Positions 23,086 to 34,366 of a stretch of 64,000 nt of DNA are shown piece by piece (positions within the stretch are counted from its first letter, which is position 1; each line of letters begins with the position of its first letter). Below the pieces are notes generated by a model that saw only the letters and a program-made list of their open reading frames with translations, had not been told where the DNA came from and searched no databases. The stretch is from Ahaetulla prasina (lineage: Eukaryota; Chordata; Lepidosauria; Squamata; Colubridae), in assembly GCF_028640845.1 (NCBI RefSeq), contig NC_080540.1:100349561-100413560 (forward strand). Direction: 5' to 3'. The translations under genes and the position numbers were made by a program.

Positions 23086-23332
23086 CAGAGGTGGGTTTCA
23101 GCAGGTTCTGACCAGTTCTGGAGAACAGGTAGCAGAAATTTTGAGTTGTTCGGAGAACCGGTAGTAAAAATTCTGATTGGTCCCGCCCCCATCTATTCTC
23201 TGCCTCCCAAGTCCCAGCTGATCGGGAGGAAATGGGGATTTTGCAGTATCCTTCCCCTGCCATGCCCACAAGCCACGCCCACCAAGCCACACCCACAGAA
23301 CTGGTAGTAAAAAAATTTGAAACCCACCACTG
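23086..23332. mobile_element. hAT-like element (CAGNGGTGGGTTTCA family), copy 3
   Basis: The clearest copy: CAGAGGTGGGTTTCAGCAGG at the left, TTTGAAACCCACCACTG at the right, and a perfect 8-bp target duplication ATGTGCTT (23078-23085 and 23333-23340). Opposite orientation to copies 1 and 2. 247 bp, non-coding. Confidence 0.93.
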
Positions 23333-23340
23333 ATGTGCTT

Positions 23341-23711
23341 GTGAAAACTCTAGCGGTTTTACTTGAATCAGAAACTTTAAAAAAAGAAAGAAATCAGAAG
23401 TCCAATAGAAAGCAATCAGATGACTGAATGAGCTCCAGCTGGTGAGTCATTCAGTAGAAGAAGACTCTATGGACCATTCTTCAGGAAGGGAGAAGCACTT
23501 TAAAATTTAATGTCTCAATGCTTGAGTAATGTTGGAATGGAATAGAAAAGCACATTTCCTGTGGAATACACAAAGATTAGAGAAGATCATACTAAAACGA
23601 CATTCATGTTGTCTGCTACCACCCTCATTCAGATAAAAGTAAATTATCTGAAAATAGACTATTCTGGAGCCAGAAGATCCCACCAAGTACTGATGCCATC
23701 GTTCTACTGTC
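23341..23711. other. Intergenic, no gene recognised
   Basis: Unique-looking; nothing recognised. Confidence 0.5.
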
Positions 23712-23722
23712 CTCAGGGCCAT

Positions 23723-24526
23723 CTCTTTTTTAAAAAAATATTTTTTTTATTTTATAAACAAACAAACATTTAATATATCAGTCATTCCTTCCACGTGACA
23801 TCTTGGTGTTTTCTTTGTCGCTTCATCTTTTTATTATTTCTTCTTTCTTCATTTCAATTTAATCTATTATAATTTTTTTACAAGTACAATATTCTAATTA
23901 TGCCATTTTCTTTCACAGCTATCAATTTGCTTATCTATATCTTTTTTCTAAGCAATGGTAAAATTGATCCCATATCTTAAAATATTCTGAATCCTCTCTT
24001 TCTTTAATCATCAAAGTTAATCTATTCATTTCTGCACAGTCTAAATTTTTTTTAATAACTTCCCTTTCCAGAGGTATTTTCTCTGCTTTCCAATTTTGTG
24101 CAAAAACAATTCTTGCCGCTATTATTACATGTATAATCAAGTAAATATTTTCTTTATTAATTTTCTCTGGAAGGATACCCAGTAGGAACAATCCAGTTTT
24201 AACTTAATATGTTGTTAGGTCATTTCTTCTGACCATGTCTTAATTTTGTTCCAATAGTTTTTAGCTTCTGGGCATATCCACCACATATGATAATAAGATC
24301 CTGGTAACTGGTGACATTTCCAACATTTAGCTGATTTATCTTTAAACATTTTTGCCAGTTTTTCAGGGGGCATAGCCCATCTATAAAACATTTTATATTG
24401 ATTTTCTTTCTACAGACATTAACAATTGTGGACATTGTTAATTTATAGTTCCTTTCCCATAATTGCTGCCATTTATCTAGATCAACTGAATATCCAAATT
24501 TTTTAGCCCATGCAATCATTGTTTCT
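23723..24526 (-). mobile_element. L1-like LINE 3' end with target duplication
   Basis: On the minus strand the remnant reads like the C-terminus of an L1 ORF2: a cysteine-rich stretch, degraded in the first part, then blocks such as ARIVFAQNWK and WDQFYHCLEKRY. Frames at 24537-24220 and 24191-23931 are separated by stops. The T-rich left end is the complement of the poly(A) tail. The insert is flanked by an 11-bp duplication CTCAGGGCCAT (23712-23722 and 24527-24537). 5' truncated. Confidence 0.85.
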
Positions 24527-24537
24527 CTCAGGGCCAT

Positions 24538-25511
24538 TCCTATGGTAAAGACAAACCAAGTATTTCCCTGGATTTTAAGGAATTGAAATTACTATGCAGT
24601 ACTGTATACATTTGTTTATAGTGAAACATGCTATTGACTTTTGAGCATCCCGGCTCTCCTTTCTCAATTGGCGTGCTTCATTTGCAGTCTTTGAAAGAGC
24701 TTTATCTTTCTTGTGATTAAACTGTACTGGTGTTCTGAACCAATTTGCAGCCTTCTGGATTCAGTCATTTGAGTTGGTAAAAAGACATTTGTTTTTATAT
24801 TATTAAACAACAATCCTGTTGGCAATCCCATTTTGATTCAGGATGTATTATATCAGGTGACAATGTTTACTAGCTGTAGTTCAAGAAACAAAAATGTATA
24901 CTGGAGAACCTTAAAGATTACGTATTGAGTCGTTTTAGCTAATTCTAATAAAGAGATTGGCCAATTGCTGTAAGCCGTAGCAAAATGTCTTTTTAAAATG
25001 CCTCTCTGAATCTTCGCAGGTTTAGCATCACCTTGCACGAGTGAACTCTGATTTATTTAGTTTATAGAAACTTTTAATGCAGAATACCTTTCTATTCATC
25101 AAACAGTTCTGAATTAAAATGTAGAAAATGCGCTGAACTTATAGAACACAGTAAAATGGAGTCTGAGTCAGAAGAAGGTTTCCATACAGAATCAAGGACA
25201 TTTTTCTCAAAAATACAGTTCTTTCACTAAAGAAATATGAATCTCTCTCTGCAGAACAATCTAGCACTTTCCATTCTAGGCCCCTTCTTCAGGACTTTCT
25301 CAGAAGCTTATGCCACAGAAGATGTAAAAAGAGTGGTTGTTGCAATCTCACAGACTCAACGTCTCCAAAGGCTCTTCTGCAACAGAAGTTCTTGGTAAGG
25401 GGAGTATATGTGGAACCCTGGCAACTTTCTTCAAGCAGATTGAAGCCACAATTGTTAAATGATCTATTACCCTTACTTTGGAGCCTTTCCATTCAGAGGT
25501 CAGCTGAAGTC
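24538..25511. other. Intergenic, no gene recognised
   Basis: Unique-looking; no gene, RNA or transposon recognised. Confidence 0.5.
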
Positions 25512-25519
25512 ATGTAGAG

Positions 25520-26300
25520 CAGGAGTCATCAATCTTTCGGACCTCAGGGACCACTAAATTCATAATTTTAAATCCCACGGACCACTAATAGAATCTGCCT
25601 AATGACCAGCTGGGTGGGTGTGGCTAGGTGGTCATGTGACTGGGTGGGCATGGCCAACTCAATGTCACTCATGTGGAGGGTGCCTCGCTGGCCTCTACTC
25701 ACCCCTCTCCTGCCAGCCATTCCTCTCCTGCCTACGTGGGCTTCTTAGGTCCCCAACAGGAGGCAGTTGTTGGAGCTAAGCAGCCACCATGAGAAAGAGT
25801 TGGCAAAACAGCTGGCTCAGTTCAGATTGGATCTGACTGAGAAGGAGCCTCAGCAGAAGCACCTCATGAGGACTATGAACATAGGCTTTCCAAGCAGAGG
25901 GAAGACCTGCGGGAATGCAAGGCCAGGTACCAGCCCCTGGAGGCTCAGTGGAGTGAGAAAGTCAGCCAGTTCCAGGCCATGATGCAGTCCCACTGAAACA
26001 AGCTTCCGGCTCTTTGCTACCAGCAGCGCTTCCTTCCAGCCTTCACCCAAAGCCCCGCATCAGGAGGCTGAAGCAGACCCCCAAGTTGGAATTTCTGCCC
26101 CCCCTCTGCCCCAAAGACCCCAAAGGGGGAGACCTTCTGCAGTAACACAAGCATTCATTGCACGTATCCAACCCAGGGACCGTAGTTTGAGGATCCCTGA
26201 TTTAGTGCAATATAAAAAAATGCAAATAATTTTTATGCGGACCACCAAAATTTTCTTGTGGACCACCAGTAGTCCACAGACCACCAGTTGGTAACCATTG
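25520..26300. mobile_element. hAT-like element carrying a coding-like fragment
   Basis: Starts CAGGAGTCATCAATCTTTCG and ends GTTGGTAACCATTG, flanked by ATGTAGAG (25512-25519) and ACGTAGAG (26301-26308), a 7/8 duplication differing by one C/T. Unlike the other short hAT copies it has a long GC-rich centre (about 25660-26130) that reads like broken protein-coding sequence (see the entry inside). Outer parts (GGACCTCAGGGACCACTAAA, GGACCACC repeats) are typical non-coding element ends. Confidence 0.8.
25759..25993 (+). pseudogene. Captured coiled-coil coding fragment inside a hAT-like element
   Basis: Two frames give an alpha-helical, Glu/Lys/Gln-rich protein. In frame with 25767 it reads LLELSSHHEKELAKQLAQF and continues acidic to about 25851. 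After a frame change at about 25860 it reads EDYEHRLSKQREDLRECKA and then KVSQFQAMMQSH (25868-25993) to a TGA where tryptophan would fit. Heptad spacing of Leu/hydrophobic residues suggests a coiled coil. The continuity of sense across a frameshift points to a decayed exon copy, not chance. I cannot name the parent gene. It is enclosed by the element's inverted ends, so it moved with the element. Confidence 0.6.
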
Positions 26301-26469
26301 ACGTAGAGTCTAGGAGAAAAAAGAGAGGAAACTGCCAATTAAATGCTTCTAATTCATCATCATCCACCCAGGTTTTTACGCTCACAAGATCTGCCAGAAG
26401 CAAGGAGCCCATTGATCTCTTTTTTCCAGTGAGTCCTACTTCAGATAGTAGCAATTCTAGGCCTACCAT

Positions 26470-26663
26470 TCTCAGTGGAATTGGGAATATTATTATATAT
26501 TATATTATATATTATAATATTATAATATTATATATTATATATTATATATATTATATATTATATATATTATAATATATATTATATTATTATTAAAATAATA
26601 TAATAATTATAATATTATATAATTATTAATTATATTATTATTATAATTAATAATTAATAATTA

Positions 26664-26735
<72 letters not shown>
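26470..26735. repeat. AT-rich low-complexity tract ending in (TA)n
   Basis: Irregular TATTATA units from about 26470, then an uninterrupted TA run of about 35 units to 26735. It abuts the left arm of the inverted-repeat element; TA-rich DNA also follows the right arm (27640-27685). Confidence 0.95.
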
Positions 26736-26739
<4 letters not shown>

Positions 26740-27607
26740 GTTCTTTGGTTATTCGGGTTTTCTCCCATGTAACATTAGAAGTGTCTTGGCGACGTTTCGA
26801 CGAAGTCTCATTCGTCATCTTCAGGCTTCAGCTTCGTGCTTCTAGGAGCAATGTGTGATCGCAGCTGTTTCTTCCTTTTTTTAATTTGAATTTATATCCC
26901 GCCCTTCTCCGAAGACTCAGGGCGGCTTACATTGTGTAAGGCAATAGTCTCATCCTATTTGTATATTTATATACAAAGTCAACTTATTGCCCCCCCAACA
27001 ATCTGGGTCCTCATTTTACCTACCTTATAAAGAATGGAAGGCTGAGTCAACCTTGGGCCTGGTGGGACTCGAGCCTGCAGTAATTGTAATTGCAGGCAGC
27101 TGTGTGTTAATAACAGGCTGTATTAGCCTGGTGAGCCACTTCCCAGCCCACTTCTGGGTGGAAGCAGACTCAAACCCACACCGATGATGAAACACAACCA
27201 AGGACCAGAAGCCAGACCGGACCTGCAATATTAGCCATTTCAAACCCCTCCAATCGATACATGCAGCAGACTGACACCCACCTTGAAGATGTAGCATGAC
27301 CATGAACACGAAGCCGAATAACAGCAATGCAGTTCACCAGCTCAAATCCCCCTGCAACTCGGACTAATCTGAGCACAACCAAGCCCCCACCCAAACAGGA
27401 CACACCCCCAGCCAATCAGAGCACAGCCAATCTCCCAACCAATCAGTTCAAACCCCCACTAGCAGTTAAAAGGAAGAAACAGCTGCGATCACACATTGCT
27501 CCTAGAAACATGAAGCTGAAACCTGAAGATGATGAATGAGACTTCATCAAAACGTCGCCAAGACACTTCTAATGTTACGTGGGAGAAAACCCGAATAACC
27601 AAAGACC
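26740..27607. mobile_element. Long inverted-repeat element with hammerhead-like motifs (possible Penelope-like)
   Basis: Arms of about 140 bp (26740-26877 and 27468-27607) are inverted copies, roughly 95% identical, containing TTTGGTTATTCGGGTTTTCT and AAGTGTCTTGGCGACGTTTC. Read outward on the coding sense of each arm there is CTGAAGA, one base, a 5-bp hairpin (GACGA/TCGTC) and GAAAC: 26824-26795 on the minus strand and 27523-27552 on the plus strand (G to A in the latter). The centre holds a SINE (26878-27143) and about 320 bp of CA-rich, CCAATCAGA-repeated DNA. No reverse transcriptase frame. Inverted pseudo-LTRs with hammerhead cores are known for Penelope-like elements; assignment here is an inference. 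Confidence 0.6.
26878..27143 (-). repeat. tRNA-derived SINE, GAGAAGGGCGGG-tail variant, reverse
   Basis: Complement of the SINE at 14693: ATATCCCGCCCTTCTCCGAA at the left, AACAATCTGGGTCCTCATTT in the middle, GGTGGGACTCGAGCCTGCAG and a head complement at the right. Inserted within the inverted-repeat element. Confidence 0.85.
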
Positions 27608-27609
27608 TA

Positions 27610-28849
27610 CATACAAACACCCGCGAAAACCTCAGAAAACTAATATATATATTATGCATAGATGCATAGATGCATATATATAGTTGGGTAACTGTATCTC
27701 CACCCAAAACCTGTTTAAAGTAGGGATCTTTGGGGGATAATCATATAGTCCTTAACTGACTCCTTGGTTCATATTTACCTTCCTTTGCTATTCACAGGTC
27801 AAGTTTCCCCTCTCTTTCCCTACCCTTCGTCTCCCCCATTAATCTAATACATTGGTTAATCAGACTCAATATAAACTTTCAGTTGAATAAGCCACATGTT
27901 TCCTGTGAAGTTTCCTCGTTTGAGGAGAGGCCTTTTTTTTCCTGCTTTTCCATCATCAAAGGCACATTATCCAGGCATTCTCAATGGCTGCTTCCCAGCT
28001 ACGGCCCTCCAGCTGACTTGTTCCTTGTTATTCATCTGTCAGCGGTCCAAGAGAGCCCTATTCAAGTGGGCATTGGCCATTTGGCATTTAAGCTGCTTTA
28101 TCTGCTGAGCTGAATTTCCGTGGATCGGAGGTGATTTGTTTTTTTGCTTCTTGATTGTTCCTAATTGCCCCCATTGTTTTAGATTATGTTTTGATCTATG
28201 TTTCTTCTGTTTTTATTTTTATTAAAGCTGACCACCTTGTGCCATTTGGGTGGCTCCGGTCTCTAGGTTACACACACAAGAGCCTCACAGTTCTTTGGTA
28301 CACAATGCATGAGAAAACACTGACTTCTTAGCAGCCTCCTGGCAAATTGCCTCGGTTTGAAATCCTGAGCTGGGAAAGAGGAAGAAAAAGGCCCCATCAA
28401 GGACAGAGAAATTAAACTTTGCAGCCTCATTTAAAGCTGTGCCTATGTCCACAGACTCCCGGTATGAAGTTCCTTTGATGCTGGTATAACAATGATGAAA
28501 TCATTTGCATCTATTAGCAGGACAATTATTTCAATATTTAAGCACTTTTGGATTTAAGCACTCATTCAGGAAAATTCTTTCTCCAGACATTAGGCATATA
28601 GATCACTAGTAGGATTGCTGGAACAGGCCAACAGGGCAATCTCATGCATCATGCAGAGAAGAGTCAGGATGGTTAAAGTATACCCCAGGTGTCAAAAGTA
28701 GCACAGACATCATGACATCTAGCACATCACCAGACCCACTACCGGTATTGGCATCTCTGGTCTCCTCTCCCTTGATGAATTGGTTATTATTGGCTCAGAA
28801 CACTAGCCACAAAACAATACCAATGCTAGGTTAGAGTCTAGATATGAGA
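27610..28849. other. Intergenic, no gene recognised
   Basis: After a TATATA/GATGCATA patch at 27640-27685 the DNA is unique-looking. No exon found. Confidence 0.5.
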
Positions 28850-29771
28850 ACAATTAAGATAACACACTCAAAACTATAGAAATGGTGGTAGATTTCAGGA
28901 GAAACCCTTCCATACTTCCACCTCTCACAATACTAGACAACACAGTATCAACAGTAGAAACCTTAAAATTTCTAGGTTCTACCATATCGCAAGATCTAAA
29001 ATGGACAGCTAACACCAGAAACGTCATCAAAAAAGGACAACAAAGAATGTTCTTTCTGCGCCAACTCAGAAAGCTCAAACTGCCCAAGGAGCTGCCGATC
29101 CAATTCTACAGAGGAATTATTGTGTCTGTCATCTGTACCTCTATAACTGTCTGGTTCGGTTCTGCAACCCAACAAGACAGACACAAACTTCAGAGGATAA
29201 TTAGAATTACAGAAAAAACAATTGCTACCAACCTGTCTTCTATTGAGGACCTGTATACTGCACGAATCAAAAAGAGGGCGGTGAAAATATTTACAGACTC
29301 CTCACATCCTGGATATAAACTGTTTCAACTCCTACCCTCAAAACGACGCTATAGAGCACTGCACACCAGAACAACTAGACACAAGAACAGTTTTTTCCTG
29401 AACGCCATCACTCTGCTAAACAAATAATTCCCTCAACACTGTCAAACTAGTTACTAGATCTGCACTACTATTAATTTTCTCATCGTTCCCATCACCAGTC
29501 TCTTTCCACTTATGACTGTAACTTTGTTGCTTCCATCCTTAAGATTTATACTGATATTGATTGTTTCCTGATTGCTTATTTATAGCCTATGACTATCATT
29601 AAGTGTTGTATCATAAGTGTTAAATTTGTACCCTATGACTACCATTAAGTGTTGTAAGTGTTGTACCTTGACGAATGTATCTTTACACTGAGAGCATATG
29701 CACCAAGACAAATTCCTTGTGTGTCCAATCACACTTGGCCAATAAAAAATTCTATTCTATTCTATCTATTT
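28850..29771 (+). mobile_element. CR1/L3-like LINE 3' end (ATTCT-tail family), copy 2
   Basis: The longest forward copy. The frame 28882-29427 encodes the ORF2 C-terminus: MVVDFRRNP, then FLGSTISQDLKW, GQQRMFFLRQLRKLK, VWFGSATQQDRHKLQR and a basic end RRYRALHTRTTRHKNS before the stop. The 3' UTR ends in the TGTGTCCAATCACACTTGGC block, CCAATAAAAA and ATTCTATTCT. The catalytic reverse-transcriptase core lies upstream of the truncation point, so the copy cannot move itself. The 181-codon frame is a relic, not a host gene. Confidence 0.88.
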
Positions 29772-30396
29772 TGAACTGGATTTCTGGCATGCTCACCAGA
29801 AAGATTGGTTCCCAGAGGCAAAGCACTGACTCCCTTTGATTATTTTCAGTGAAAGACATTTCCATAGTTCATTTCATGTTGATATTGATGCTTTTTATTT
29901 TTTTTTAAAAAAGCTGCTGTGTAAAAAGTGCCATGGAATTGTAATCTTTGTCACATGGCTTGCAGAGCTCAGCGTCATCTTGAGAGCTGAAGCATAACTC
30001 TCAACTGAAAGATACATTTTCATTTCCAGTGACCATAGTGATATTTCAAGGAATGATTTCAGTTTCGTATTGATGCAATGTGTGAAAGCTGAAACATATA
30101 GTTTACTAATAGACCAGCCACTTTAGAGCACTTTGCTCTTGGCAGGATACTGCTGTTCCCAAGTTTCCCCAGTTTATCGAGGCAACGTAAATTGGCTGTT
30201 ATATACACTCGGAGTGTGGATTCTATCTCATTAGCTTTATTATTTAATGAAAGAATTAAACAAATAACCCTCAACCAAATATTTAATCCATCCCAAGTAG
30301 GCCGCTTTTAGTAGGTTATTGAAAAGCCGCTTTCCTTAACTTTTACAAACCTGTACACCAACTAAGGATTGGAAAATGCAACTGTTAACTTCTATG
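29772..30396. other. Intergenic, no gene recognised
   Basis: Unique-looking; no feature recognised. Confidence 0.5.
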
Positions 30397-30404
30397 GTGT
30401 AGAG

Positions 30405-30522
30405 CAGGGGTGCCAAACTCACACCTTCACGTATCATGACTCCCTCCCCTTTTGCTAAACCGGGCTGGGCATGGCCAGCACATGACGCATCCAGCTGGTG
30501 ATCTGCAAGTTTGACACCCCTG
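30405..30522. mobile_element. hAT-like element (CAGGGGTGTCAAA family), copy 2
   Basis: CAGGGGTGCCAAACTC at the left, TTTGACACCCCTG at the right, perfect 8-bp duplication GTGTAGAG (30397-30404 and 30523-30530). 118 bp. Confidence 0.9.
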
Positions 30523-30530
30523 GTGTAGAG

Positions 30531-33296
30531 GGGAAAAAAGGGGTGGTTTTTTTTTGTTGGGTCTTTTAAAAAAGCAGATGATCTAGTTAGCCAGAATTGC
30601 ACAGAATACTTTTAAGCAAAACATAGAGCCAGAAATTCCTTCAGCTTGTAATGAAGGCAAGAAAGGCAAGATCAGCCTTTCATCTGATGTTTTCTTGGGA
30701 GAACCCAAAGGAAGAGAATCAAAGGATTAACAGTTGCATGTAAATAGCATCAATATTGCAACAGCTGCTTTTAGGCTAGAGTCCTATTGAGGCTCGTCCA
30801 TTCTGGTATCAGAATGCCTCTGCTGCTAACTCCCAAAAGCAATTTTTAGGAGGTACTTGGGGTGGAGAAGGCCAAAAGAACAAGTATGTGTACAGGAAGT
30901 TAAGAAAAACATGCCAGGAGATATTGTGGAGCTTGAATCAATTTGGCTTTTTGCCAAGCTTCTCAATCAACTACATATTTAGACCAATCCAAGGGGTTTT
31001 TTTTTGGTTTTTTTAAAATGTACTCTGCAGTTAGAGTACTCTGCGGAAGAACAGTGGGTCGTTTGGCAAATGACGCCATGGAAATTCAAAATGTGGGACT
31101 GTATCTCAACGATGGAGCACCTGCTTTGCCTTTCCATTGAGAAAAAATGAGCACAACTTTTGTCTGACAAGATGATTTTGACATATGTCTCCCCACATCA
31201 AATTGTTGCCCTCCTCCAAAAATATTCCTGTTAGAACTAGAGACAAGAATAATCTCAGGTTTAGATAGTAGTGCTAGGACATTTGTACTACAGGAAAGTG
31301 GACTAACTTAAAGACTTGTTCTTAGGATGCTACTTTTTCTGTGTTAGTAGATTGATCTTTACATTTAATAGACTTTAAAAAAAAATCTTATATACAGCAT
31401 CTCTGCTGGATTGGTGATATTTTCCTATGCAAGGATCAGAAGAGAGAGAGAGAAAAAGGGTGAAAGAAACAGTAATTGAGAATAAATAACATTGGTGGGA
31501 ACCTAGAGTTGAAAAAGTAGTCAGAAATGAGCAGGTTAAAATATTGTGGGATTTTGGAATACAAACTGATAAATACATCAAATTTAACTCTGCTTGAAAA
31601 GAAGAAAGTGTGTATAATTGATGTGGCAATACCAGAAGCTAGTAGAATAAAAGACCCCCAAAAATTGGAAAAGATCAGAGTGTATAAAGATCCGAAAATC
31701 AAAATTGAAAGAGTATGGTATGAGCCAGGTGTGGTGGTATTACCAAAAAATCTTGGTCAGCCCTTCAAAAATCTGTGCTTTGACAAAATTTCCATCTGTC
31801 AATTACAAAAGGCTCCGTTGCTTAGATCTACACATATGGTATGCTCTGCTGATACATCACAACATCCTGGGCTCTTCGGCCAGAACTCAATGGTGTTCTT
31901 GGAAGAAGGCCAGCACCAGCTAAAGAACTGGCAGCTGTGATTTCACACTGTCATGTATATAATGATGGTGATGGTGATTATTATTCCTGCAAACCGAATA
32001 CGCGCACACACACGTGCGCGCGCACACACACACACATGATCTACTCCATATCAAAAGCTCTCTTCACTGAAATTGTAACAAGCAGGATCTTTAAGCCCCA
32101 CACCCTCCTGGGATTAAATTTCAATTTAATAATAGCTGGCTTTATTTTAGGCACCATTAACAAGAGATGCTAGGAATTTACAGCTTAATCAAACACTCTG
32201 TCCAGTGCATTTATCCTCTCATAAATTCAATCAGTGGGATTGGCTTTAATGTGCGCTTTCCAGGAATTATGATAAAGGAGCATATCCTGTTGCGCTAACG
32301 GGAAAGGTAGGCTGACTCTGCTTGGAATGGAATCAAATGCTGCCTGTGAAAAAGACATAACTGTGGTGAGAAGATCGAGATTTGGGGCTTGGGGAGGGGG
32401 CTTCCTTGTTTTTTTCTAGAGGTGAAAGGGGAGAAGACCCCTTTTCCCTTCTTGTTCTAGTGCTCTTGGGGTACAAAGGCTGCATCTGCTTGAATATGTG
32501 GTCCCAAGAGGGTACACTGTTGTGGTCAGGGCCACACGTTCTGTGACATTGTAGGAGGAGAGCTGTGTTAGTCTATGATAGCCAAAAATGGGAAGGAGTC
32601 TGGTAGGATATTTTACAATTAACAGCCCTCTCTCAACAGAGTGGGAGAGATACAACATCATCTATCTACAGTGTCCTTTCAACAGTTCTAAGAAGGCTCC
32701 ACACCCATTTGCACCACTCAGGTGACCCTCACGACAGAGATGAACCTCCAGGTGGCTTTAACTACTCGACTCGCTAAAAGAATGTAAAGGAGTACAAATC
32801 CTTCCATTCCCCACCATCCAGTCAAAGCTGAAGAAGCTTCTCAGATGAGAAGCGAAATGTCTTCAAAGAAAACCAGAAAGTCCAGTTGCCTCTTGAAAAG
32901 CCACCTTTGGGACAGCCATGACCCTGAAGACTGAAGCTCTCTATAGACATTTCCAATGAACATGTTTTATTAAGAGGCATCAGCTCTTGTGAGTTACTGA
33001 TCACTTCATCTAATGGAATGGAATGATTGGACTGACATAAGAATTAAATTATCAGCAGTAGGAAGGAAAAAAAGACAGAAGAAAGGTTGGTTATGCAGAC
33101 GCAGGTTACTTGTGAGACAGGGTATAGGTATCTGTTATCAATGAACTATGTTAAAAGTCTATTTTGTTATTGGGACATTCAGAAATTGCCTGGAACGTTG
33201 TGTTATATGTGCCTTTAGCAGTCGCTTGCTCAATTATGCAAGTAAAGGGTTCCCCCCTCTTCAAATGGCTACTTTGAGATTTGTAATAGAGGAGTG
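30531..33296. other. Intergenic, no gene; a Penelope-like 3' fragment near 32.5-32.95 kb
   Basis: Mostly unique-looking DNA with a (CA)n/(CG) patch at 32000-32036. From about 32540 to 32960 a repeat-like segment contains the hammerhead-like motif listed separately. The frame at 31527-31940 has no recognisable domain and is not supported as a gene. Confidence 0.45.
32828..32863 (+). other. Hammerhead-like motif (possible Penelope-like element)
   Basis: CTGAAGA at 32828-32834, one A, a perfect 7-bp hairpin GCTTCTC-AGAT-GAGAAGC (836-853), then GAAATGTCTTC. The order CTGANGA, hairpin, GAAA is that of the hammerhead core through stem II. Stem I and the cleavage-site strand are not evident, so activity is not claimed. 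Confidence 0.5.
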
Positions 33297-33304
33297 TCCT
33301 AGAA

Positions 33305-33405
33305 CAGGGGTTTCCAACCTCGGCAACTTTAAGACTTAAGCTGGTAGAGGAATTCTGGGAATTGGAGTCCACAAGTCTTAAAGTTGCTGAGGTTGGAGAC
33401 CCCTG
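33305..33405. mobile_element. Short palindromic hAT-like element
   Basis: CAGGGGTTTCCAACCTCGGC at the left and GAGGTTGGAGACCCCTG at the right, with a perfect 8-bp duplication TCCTAGAA (33297-33304 and 33406-33413). Almost the whole 101 bp is an imperfect palindrome around GGAATTCTGGGAATT. Confidence 0.9.
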
Positions 33406-33462
33406 TCCTAGAAAGTTCAAATGCTCTGATGTTACACTGCCCATATTTTGACTCCTATATAG

Positions 33463-34330
33463 AATAGAATTTATTTATTGGCCAAGTGTGATTGGACACA
33501 CAAGGAATTTGTCTTGGTGCATATGCTCTCAGTGTACATAAAAGAAAAGATACGTTCATCAAGGTACAACATTTAAAACACAATTGATGGTCAATATATC
33601 AATATAAATCATAAGGATTGCCAGCAACAAAGTTACAGTCATACAGTCATAAGTGGAAAGAGATTGGTGATGGGAACTATGAGAAGATTAATAGTAGTGC
33701 AGATTTAGTAAATAGTCTGACAGTGTTGAGGGAATTATTTGTTTAGCAGAGTGATGGCCTTCGGGAAAAAACTGTTCTTGTGTCTAGTTGTTCTGGTGTG
33801 CAGTGCTCTATAGCGTCGTTTTGAGGGTAGGAGTTGAAACAGTTTATGTCCAGGATGCGAGGGATCTGCAAATATTTTCACGGCCCTCTTCTTGATTCGT
33901 GCAGTATACAGGTCCTCAATGGAAGGCAGGTTGGTAGCAATTATTTTTTCTGCAGTTCTAATTATCCTCTGAAGTCTGTGTTTTTCTTGTTGGGTTGCAG
34001 AACTGAACCAGACAGTTATAGAGGTGCAAATGACAGACTCAATAATTCCTCTGTAGAATTGGATCAGCAGCTCCTTGGGCAGTTTGAGCTTACTGAGTTG
34101 GCGCAGAAAGAACATTCTTTGTTGTCCTTTTTTAATGATGTTTTTGATGTTAGCTGTCCATTTGAGATCTTGCGATATGATAGAACCCAGAAATTTGAAG
34201 GTTTCTACTGTTGATACTGTGTTGTCAAGTATTGTGAGAGGTGGAAGTATGGAAGGGTTTCTCCTAAAGTCTACCACCATTAAGTCTACCACCATAAAGT
34301 CTACCACCACTATATCAAACTTTGTCTCCA
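33463..34330 (-). mobile_element. CR1/L3-like LINE 3' end (ATTCT-tail family), copy 3
   Basis: Complement of the 28850 copy. The left end AATAGAATTTATTTATTGGC is the tail, and a minus-strand frame of 198 codons (34331-33735) covers the ORF2 C-terminus (FLGSIISQDLKW to TTRHKNSFFPKA). Upstream of VVDFRRN the coding DNA has a small tandem duplication (AAGTCTACCACCAT three times at 34268-34310), giving VVDFMVVDLMVVDF. 5' truncated. Confidence 0.87.
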
Positions 34331-34339
34331 TTAATTTGT

Positions 34340-34366
34340 CTGTGTGTGTGTGTGTGTGTGTGTGTG
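34340..34366. repeat. (TG)n microsatellite
   Basis: About 13 TG units next to the truncated 5' side of the LINE copy. Confidence 0.95.

Noticed and set aside
28882..29427. 181-codon frame as a candidate protein
   Set aside because: It is the ORF2 C-terminus of a LINE, repeated at 33.7-34.3, 59.1 and 60.3 kb.
31527..31940. 137-codon frame considered as a host gene
   Set aside because: No start context, domain or splice support; overlapping frames also open.
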